A DNA stretch of 64,000 nt from contig CANKBJ010000001.1 in NCBI GenBank assembly GCA_947479905.1, forward strand, positions 87,152-151,151. The letters run 5' to 3'. This DNA is from Bradyrhizobiaceae bacterium (GTDB lineage Bacteria > Pseudomonadota > Alphaproteobacteria > Rhizobiales > Xanthobacteraceae). A model generated the notes under the pieces. That model was not told the DNA's origin. It saw nothing but the letters and a program-made list of their open reading frames with translations, and searched no databases. A program made the position numbers and the translations under genes. Below are positions 60,093 through 64,000 of the stretch, in pieces (within the stretch, counting starts at the first letter, position 1; every line of letters starts with the position of its first letter).

Positions 60093-61253
60093 ATGGATTT
60101 TCAGCTTACCGAGGAACAGCTGCTCTACAAGGATACGGTGCGCAAGCTGGCGCAGAAGCACCTGGCGCCCGGCGCAGTCGCCCGCGCCAATTCGGACGCC
60201 TATCCGTGGGACGTGGCGAAGCTCTTAGCCGAGAACGGGCTCCTGGGCATTACCATGCCGGAAGCCGACGGCGGCCAGGGCGGCACGCTGTTCGACGCGG
60301 TGCTGGCGATCGAGGAGGTCGCACTGGCGTGCCCGCGCAGCGCCGACGTCATCCAGGCCGGCAACTTCGGCGCCATCCGCACCTTCGCTGAATACGCCAC
60401 GCCGGAGCAGAAGAAGCGGTTTCTGCCCGATCTGCTGTCCGGCAAGAAGGCCATCGCCGTGGCGATGACCGAACCGGAGGCCGGTTCCGCGGTGACCGAA
60501 TTGAAATCGTCCGTCACACCGGACGGTAACGGCTTCCGCCTGAATGGCACGAAGGTGTTCACGACGCTGAGCACCGAAGCCGAGCTTTTCCTGGTTTACG
60601 TGCGCTTCGGGCCAGGAACGACGGGGATAGGTTCGATACTGCTGGAGCGCGGTACGCCGGGCTTCAGCCTCGGCCAAAAATCGCGGTTCATGGGTGGCGA
60701 CGCCTGGCAGCAACTCTACTTTGAGAATTGCTTTATCCCACCGGAGAATGTTTTGCTGCCGGCCGGAGGCTTCAAGAAACAAATAGCCGGATTCAACGCC
60801 GAGCGCATTGGCAATACCTCGCGGGCGCTCGCTGTCGGACGGCACGCTTATAACGTTGCCCGCGAACATGCGCGCAATCGTCGCCAGTTCGGCCAGTTGC
60901 TGTGCGAATTCCAGGGCCTTCAGTGGAAGTTCGCCGACATGGCGATCAAGCTGGAAGCGGCGCAATTGCTGCTCTATCGCGCCGCGCTCAACGCCGCGAA
61001 CCAGTTGCCGTCGGAATACGAAACCTCCATCGCCAAGGTCGCGTGCAATCGGGCCGGCTTCGAAGTCGCCAATGAGGCGTTGCAGGTGATGGGAGCACTC
61101 GGCTTTACCGAAGAGAGTATCGTTCAGTATTGCGTACGGCGTACGCGCGGCTGGATGATCGCGGGTGGTTCGATCGAGATCATGCTCAACCGCATCGCCG
61201 GCTCAATCTTTGAAACCAGATCGCGCAAGAAAGCCCTGACGGCGGCCGAATAA
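60093..61253 (+). CDS. Acyl-CoA dehydrogenase without the usual catalytic Glu
   Basis: A 386-residue acyl-CoA dehydrogenase starting at 60093 (MDFQLTEEQLLYKDTV). VAMTEPEAGSAVTELKSSVT and NRRQFGQLLCEFQGLQWKFADM are standard. At the usual Glu position it reads WMIAGGSIEI (Gly358), and the alternative position used by isovaleryl-CoA dehydrogenase has Arg-Gln instead of Glu. Either a different residue acts as base or the enzyme does another reaction. It precedes the acyl-CoA synthetase gene by 2 bp. Confidence 0.9.
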   Translation: MDFQLTEEQLLYKDTVRKLAQKHLAPGAVARANSDAYPWDVAKLLAENGLLGITMPEADGGQGGTLFDAVLAIEEVALACPRSADVIQAGNFGAIRTFAEYATPEQKKRFLPDLLSGKKAIAVAMTEPEAGSAVTELKSSVTPDGNGFRLNGTKVFTTLSTEAELFLVYVRFGPGTTGIGSILLERGTPGFSLGQKSRFMGGDAWQQLYFENCFIPPENVLLPAGGFKKQIAGFNAERIGNTSRALAVGRHAYNVAREHARNRRQFGQLLCEFQGLQWKFADMAIKLEAAQLLLYRAALNAANQLPSEYETSIAKVACNRAGFEVANEALQVMGALGFTEESIVQYCVRRTRGWMIAGGSIEIMLNRIAGSIFETRSRKKALTAAE

Positions 61254-61255
61254 GA

Positions 61256-63370
61256 ATGGAAAGCCGGGCAAAGTTACGGCGCGCGCTGTTCGAGCCGGAA
61301 GCGGTTGCGATCATCGGCGCCTCCGATGAGCCTGGCAAGATCGCCGCGCGGCCCCTCGAACTGCTGATGCGGCACGGCTATGCCGGCGAAATCTTTCCGA
61401 TCAACCCACATCGCGATACGGTGCTTGGCCGCAAAGCCTATGCCGGCCTTGACGCGCTGCCGCGTCGGGTTGACCAGGCTTATATCGTCTTGCCGACGGA
61501 GCTGGCGATGGCCGCCGTCGAAGATTGTGTGCGGCACGGCGTCGGAGCGATTTCGATTCTGGCCGACGGTTTCGCCGAAGCCGGTGAGGCCGGCCAGGCC
61601 TTGCAGCGCAGGCTCGTCGGCATGGTCGCCGGCACCGGCACCCGCGTCCTCGGCCCCAACAGTCTCGGCCTGGTGCGGACATGGAACGGCCTGTCAATGA
61701 CCGCGAACGCTGCCTTTGCGCGCGACACGCTTAAAACCGGGCGATGCACCGTGCTGTCCCAGAGCGGCAGCCTGATCGGGACGTTTGTCTCCCGGGGCCA
61801 GGCGCGTGGCATCGGCTTTTCGAACCTCGTTTCAGTCGGCAACGAAGCGGACCTGTCGATCGGCGAGATTGGCGATTGCCTGATCGACGATTCTGAGACC
61901 GATACGTTTCTGTTGTTTCTCGAGACGATGCGCCATGTCGATCATCTCGCTGCCTTCGCCCGCCGTGCGGCGGCGGCCGGCAAGCCGGTGCTCGCCTACA
62001 AGCTCGGCCGTTCCGACATCGGCGCCGAACTGGCGGTGTCGCATACCGGCGCACTGGTCGGCTCGGACGCCGCTGCCGGTGCCCTGCTGCGTGATCTCGG
62101 CATCGCGCGGGTTAATATCTTCGAGGCATTGTTGGAGGCACCGCCGCTGCTGCGGGGACGGCGCCCGGCGACCGCCAGGCCGAGCGTCACCGTGCTGACG
62201 ACGACCGGCGGCGGCGGCGCAATGGTCGCCGACCAACTCGGCACTTTCGGCATCGGCGTGCAGGGCGTCGATGAGGAAAGCCGCGCCAAGCTCAAGGACA
62301 AAGGCATCGTCATCAAGCCGGGGCGGATCGCCGACCTGACCTTGACGGGGACGCGCTACGACACCGTGCGCACCATCATGGATCAGTTGCTGGTCGCGGC
62401 GGAAACGGAAATCCTCGTTTCTGTCATCGGGTCGTCGGCGGAGTTCCTGCCACAGCAGACCGTGGCGCCGATCGTCGATGCTGTAAAGGCGGCCGGTTCA
62501 GGCCACCCGCCGGTTGCGGTTTTTCTAGTGCCGCAAGCCGATCAGGCGATGAGCATGCTGGCCGATGCGGGCATCGCTTGTTTCCGCACCTCCGAAGCCT
62601 GTGCGGACGCGATCCGCGCCTGGGCCGAGCGACAGTCTCCACGCAACGAGGCCAAGCCCTCATTGCTGGCTGCGGCCTCGGCATTGATCGCCGCCAATTC
62701 GGGACTATGGACCGAACGCGACGCGCTGGCGCTGTTCGAAGCCTGCGGCATTGCACCGGTCAGACAGCACATTGTCGCCGTTGACGACATCGTCGCCAAT
62801 AAGCCGCTCGACGCGAGCGTGACATTTCCGCTGGTGGCGAAACTGCTGTCGGCCGCTCTGCCGCACAAAACCGAGGCCGGCGCGGTCGCGCTCGGCATCA
62901 AGTCGCCGGACGAATTGCGCGCGGCCGTCGATCGCATGCTCAAGTCGGCTCATGCCTATGCACCGAAGGCCAAGATCGAAGGCGTGATGTTGCAGCCGCA
63001 ATTGACCGCCGTCGGCGAAGTCCTGCTCGGAATGCGGCGGGATCCGTCCGTCGGTCCGGTAATCACTGTCGGCATGGGCGGCATTGCGACCGAGATTTAT
63101 CGCGATATCGCGCTGCGGATCGCGCCGGTATCGTCCGACGAAGCGATGGCGATGTTCGATGAGGTCCGCGGCTTTGCCATGTTGCGCGGCTTCCGCGGCA
63201 AGCCGCGGGGCGATCTGGCGGCATTGGCGAACGCGGTCTCGCGCTTATCGCAGCTTTGCGCCGACGGCCGCATCGCCGAAGCCGAGATCAATCCGGTTCT
63301 GGTCATGCCCGAAGGGCAAGGTGTCGTCGCAGTCGACGGTCTAATTGTGTTAGGCAATAATATCACCTGA
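61256..63370 (+). CDS. ADP-forming (NDP-forming) acyl-CoA synthetase
   Basis: A 704-residue single-chain acyl-CoA synthetase of the succinyl-CoA-synthetase superfamily. Order: CoA-binding domain (AVAIIGASDEPGKIAARPLE), ligase domain with the phosphorylated His263 in AVSHTGALVGSDAAAGAL, then the ATP-grasp part from about residue 470 (KLLSAALPHKTEAGAVALGI, MLQPQLTAVGEVLLGMRRD). It makes acyl-CoA from a carboxylate with ATP to ADP, or the reverse to gain ATP. It offers a second CoA-activation route in the island besides the CoA-transferases. Confidence 0.92.
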   Translation: MESRAKLRRALFEPEAVAIIGASDEPGKIAARPLELLMRHGYAGEIFPINPHRDTVLGRKAYAGLDALPRRVDQAYIVLPTELAMAAVEDCVRHGVGAISILADGFAEAGEAGQALQRRLVGMVAGTGTRVLGPNSLGLVRTWNGLSMTANAAFARDTLKTGRCTVLSQSGSLIGTFVSRGQARGIGFSNLVSVGNEADLSIGEIGDCLIDDSETDTFLLFLETMRHVDHLAAFARRAAAAGKPVLAYKLGRSDIGAELAVSHTGALVGSDAAAGALLRDLGIARVNIFEALLEAPPLLRGRRPATARPSVTVLTTTGGGGAMVADQLGTFGIGVQGVDEESRAKLKDKGIVIKPGRIADLTLTGTRYDTVRTIMDQLLVAAETEILVSVIGSSAEFLPQQTVAPIVDAVKAAGSGHPPVAVFLVPQADQAMSMLADAGIACFRTSEACADAIRAWAERQSPRNEAKPSLLAAASALIAANSGLWTERDALALFEACGIAPVRQHIVAVDDIVANKPLDASVTFPLVAKLLSAALPHKTEAGAVALGIKSPDELRAAVDRMLKSAHAYAPKAKIEGVMLQPQLTAVGEVLLGMRRDPSVGPVITVGMGGIATEIYRDIALRIAPVSSDEAMAMFDEVRGFAMLRGFRGKPRGDLAALANAVSRLSQLCADGRIAEAEINPVLVMPEGQGVVAVDGLIVLGNNIT

Positions 63371-63787
63371 GTATCGTGTCCCAATTCTGGCGCGTTCTTT
63401 GCAGGCGGTGGCCAGTTTTTTAATGATGGGACGGACGCATTCGCCGGCGGCGGAATTGCAAGTGTAGAGACTTGCAGTGGGCAGCTTAGCGTACTGCGGT
63501 CGTGCCACCGACATTTCGCGCATGCGCGGCGACACGCACCGCGTCTCACGCCGAGGCGGCAATCTCAGCCTTGTTTGATGACGTTGCGGGCCGTATAGGC
63601 CTTAGAGTTGCCTCTGCGACGGCTTAGTCTTCTGCGGTGCAACGCCCGGGCCCAACGCGAACCGCATTGTAAATGCCTGATATCAATAGACAATTCTCTA
63701 TCGCTCCGATGTTGGAGAGGGTCGGCTGAGGTGCGCAAATCGGACGTTGTACCGCTCGGCGTACTTTTCGCTGCGGAAGTGAGTAGG
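63371..63787. other. Gene-free stretch with dispersed repeat copy C (63691-63767)
   Basis: No supported gene between the acyl-CoA synthetase and the partial ATPase gene. Module 1 (63691-63721) and module 2 (63732-63767) of the dispersed repeat lie here, in the same order and strand as in copies A and B. Compared with copy B about 36 nt between the modules are missing. No clear terminator with a T-run was found; GGCCAG followed by six T near 63411-63420 has only a 4-bp stem partner. Confidence 0.65.
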
Positions 63788-64000
63788 TTATACGGCCGTG
63801 TTCTGAATTGGCTCCGTTCCCAAATATGCAACCAGAACGTTCGGATCTGAGAGGACAGCGTCAGGCTTGCCGTCTGCGATAGTGCGCCCGTAATCGAGCA
63901 CATGAATACGGTCGGCGAGGTCTGCGATCATCTGCATATCGTGTTCGATCCAGACGATAGTCATCTTCAGTTCTTGCTTGATGCGGAGAATAAAGCGAGC
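63788..64000 (-). CDS. Liv-type ABC transporter ATPase, C-terminal part (5' end outside window)
   Basis: The minus-strand frame is open from base 64000 to the TAA at 63788-63790, 70 residues. It encodes the end of a LivG-like ATPase: MTIVWIEHDMQMIADLADRI has the switch His, followed by HVLDYGRTIADGKP and the closing LSDPNVLVAYLG typical of LivG. A third Liv-type transporter thus begins beyond the right edge, running towards the island. It uses a different codon context from the other two and is not a fragment of them. Confidence 0.85.
   Translation of the reverse strand, partial: ARFILRIKQELKMTIVWIEHDMQMIADLADRIHVLDYGRTIADGKPDAVLSDPNVLVAYLGTEPIQNTAV

Overview
The window is GC-rich alphaproteobacterial chromosome, most likely from Hyphomicrobiales (Bradyrhizobium / Rhodopseudomonas / Xanthobacteraceae relatives). 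This rests on gene content and order: a paa cluster with both PaaX and a TetR regulator, an RpoE-ChrR (ECF11) singlet-oxygen regulon, BadH/BadI-like enzymes, many MmgE/PrpD and CaiB/BaiF genes, and palindromic intergenic elements of a Bradyrhizobium-like kind. There is no rRNA, tRNA, CRISPR array or intact transposon. The species assignment is inference.

Layout. (1) 0-9.1 kb: 3' end of a LysR gene, a TauABC/SsuABC-type ABC transporter (minus strand), two divergent AHL-lactonase-like metallo-beta-lactamase hydrolases, a 3-hydroxyisobutyrate-dehydrogenase-family reductase and two MmgE/PrpD genes. (2) 9.3-25.5 kb: phenylacetate catabolism. One arm is paaN-livKHMGF-hydrolase-flavin monooxygenase (minus), the other paaG-paaI-paaK-tetR (plus), with a promoter and a perfect 12-bp palindrome between them; paaABCDE (minus) follows with its own promoter, and paaX lies upstream of paaA. 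Co-transcription of paaN with a Liv-type transporter suggests aryl-acid uptake. (3) 25.5-27.2 kb: a decay zone with repeats and a glycosyltransferase-GGDEF fusion pseudogene. (4) 27.2-33.4 kb: a complete ECF11 sigma/ChrR regulon (amine-oxidase-like flavoprotein, DUF1365, cyclopropane-fatty-acid-synthase-like methyltransferase, DUF1295, DUF2177). Three promoters share TGATCC, an 18-nt spacer and a TAT-type -10; this is a membrane-lipid response to singlet oxygen, possibly furan fatty acid synthesis. (5) 33.4-34.0 kb: repeat-containing gap. (6) 34.06-63.37 kb: a large catabolic island of unknown substrate with two divergent arms. The minus arm is a Liv-type transporter plus hydrolase, crotonase, CoA-transferase and MmgE/PrpD. 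The plus arm holds a MenB/BadI-like crotonase, BadH-like SDR, three acyl-CoA dehydrogenases, four CaiB-type proteins (two of them double-domain), an IclR regulator, a thiolase-like/DUF35 pair, an Old Yellow Enzyme, MmgE/PrpD, a LysR regulator and an ADP-forming acyl-CoA synthetase. (7) A repeat-containing gap and the 3' end of another Liv-type ATPase gene close the window.

The most interesting unit is the 29-kb island (6). Its parts fit import of an organic acid, CoA activation or transfer, alpha,beta-oxidation, possibly hydrolytic ring opening (BadH/BadI-like) and retro-aldol chain cleavage (thiolase-like/DUF35). I do not recognise it as a described pathway. Two of its CoA-transferases are tandem fusions in which the first domain carries Glu and the second Asp at the catalytic position. 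An IclR-type palindrome sits at the promoter between its two arms. Copies of one dispersed repeat lie at the edges of modules (4) and (6), so these may have been assembled or moved as units.
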